Source: UBA1672 sp964352375
GTDB lineage: Bacteria > Pseudomonadota > Alphaproteobacteria > Micavibrionales > Micavibrionaceae
Direction of reading: 5' to 3'
Assembly: GCA_964352375.1 (NCBI GenBank)
Contig: CAYGSA010000103.1
Location: 1 to 5,500, forward strand
Length of the DNA: 5,500 bases
This document shows positions 5,496 through 5,500 of the stretch, piece by piece. The notes beneath the pieces are model-generated. The model did no database searches. It was not told where the DNA came from and saw only the letters and a program-made list of their open reading frames with translations. The translations under genes were made by a program, and so were the position numbers. The first letter of the stretch is position 1. Each line of letters opens with the position of its first letter.

Positions 5496-5500
5496 AAAAC

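Overview
The window most likely comes from an alphaproteobacterium of moderate to low GC content. The strongest evidence is the 169-residue SspB homologue: its body (GDHHFYITF, YPGEMTIVLQ, NNVPERLVVP, DPSVNFALQF) and its short basic C-terminal tail are of the alphaproteobacterial SspB type. A tRNA-Arg(CCG) with encoded CCA fits. The LamG and Cys-paired tail modules and the HExxH protein recall Micavibrio-like bacteria from memory. That finer placement is inference.

Layout. Bases 1-1035 (+) hold the 3' part of a LamG (concanavalin A-like) protein, probably surface or phage-tail related, with Cys-containing tail repeats. It converges with a minus-strand gene for an uncharacterised HExxH putative metallopeptidase, and the two stop codons are 2 nt apart. 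Upstream of the peptidase on the same strand are two abutting hairpins and then tRNA-Arg(CCG). A 375-nt AT-rich gap (2120-2494) follows. It holds a clear minus-strand intrinsic terminator, a sigma70-like promoter and a structured segment between them, so it may encode a small RNA. It also contains an 11-bp inverted repeat and a tiny doubtful ORF.

From 4872 down to 2495 (minus strand) there is a compact cluster: sspB, then a GHSFG-type alpha/beta hydrolase overlapping it by ATGA, then an ABC-2-type transporter ATPase 39 nt further on. The ATPase has no permease gene beside it. Upstream of sspB is a multi-pass membrane protein of unknown function whose start lies at the window edge.

How the genes work together. 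SspB delivers ssrA-tagged substrates to ClpXP. The hydrolase is probably translationally coupled to it, but no shared pathway is obvious. I see no CRISPR array, insertion sequence, integrase or recognisable defence system. The items most worth a second look are the possible small RNA at about 2259-2415, the tandem hairpins between the tRNA and the peptidase gene, and the mosaic composition of the LamG gene.
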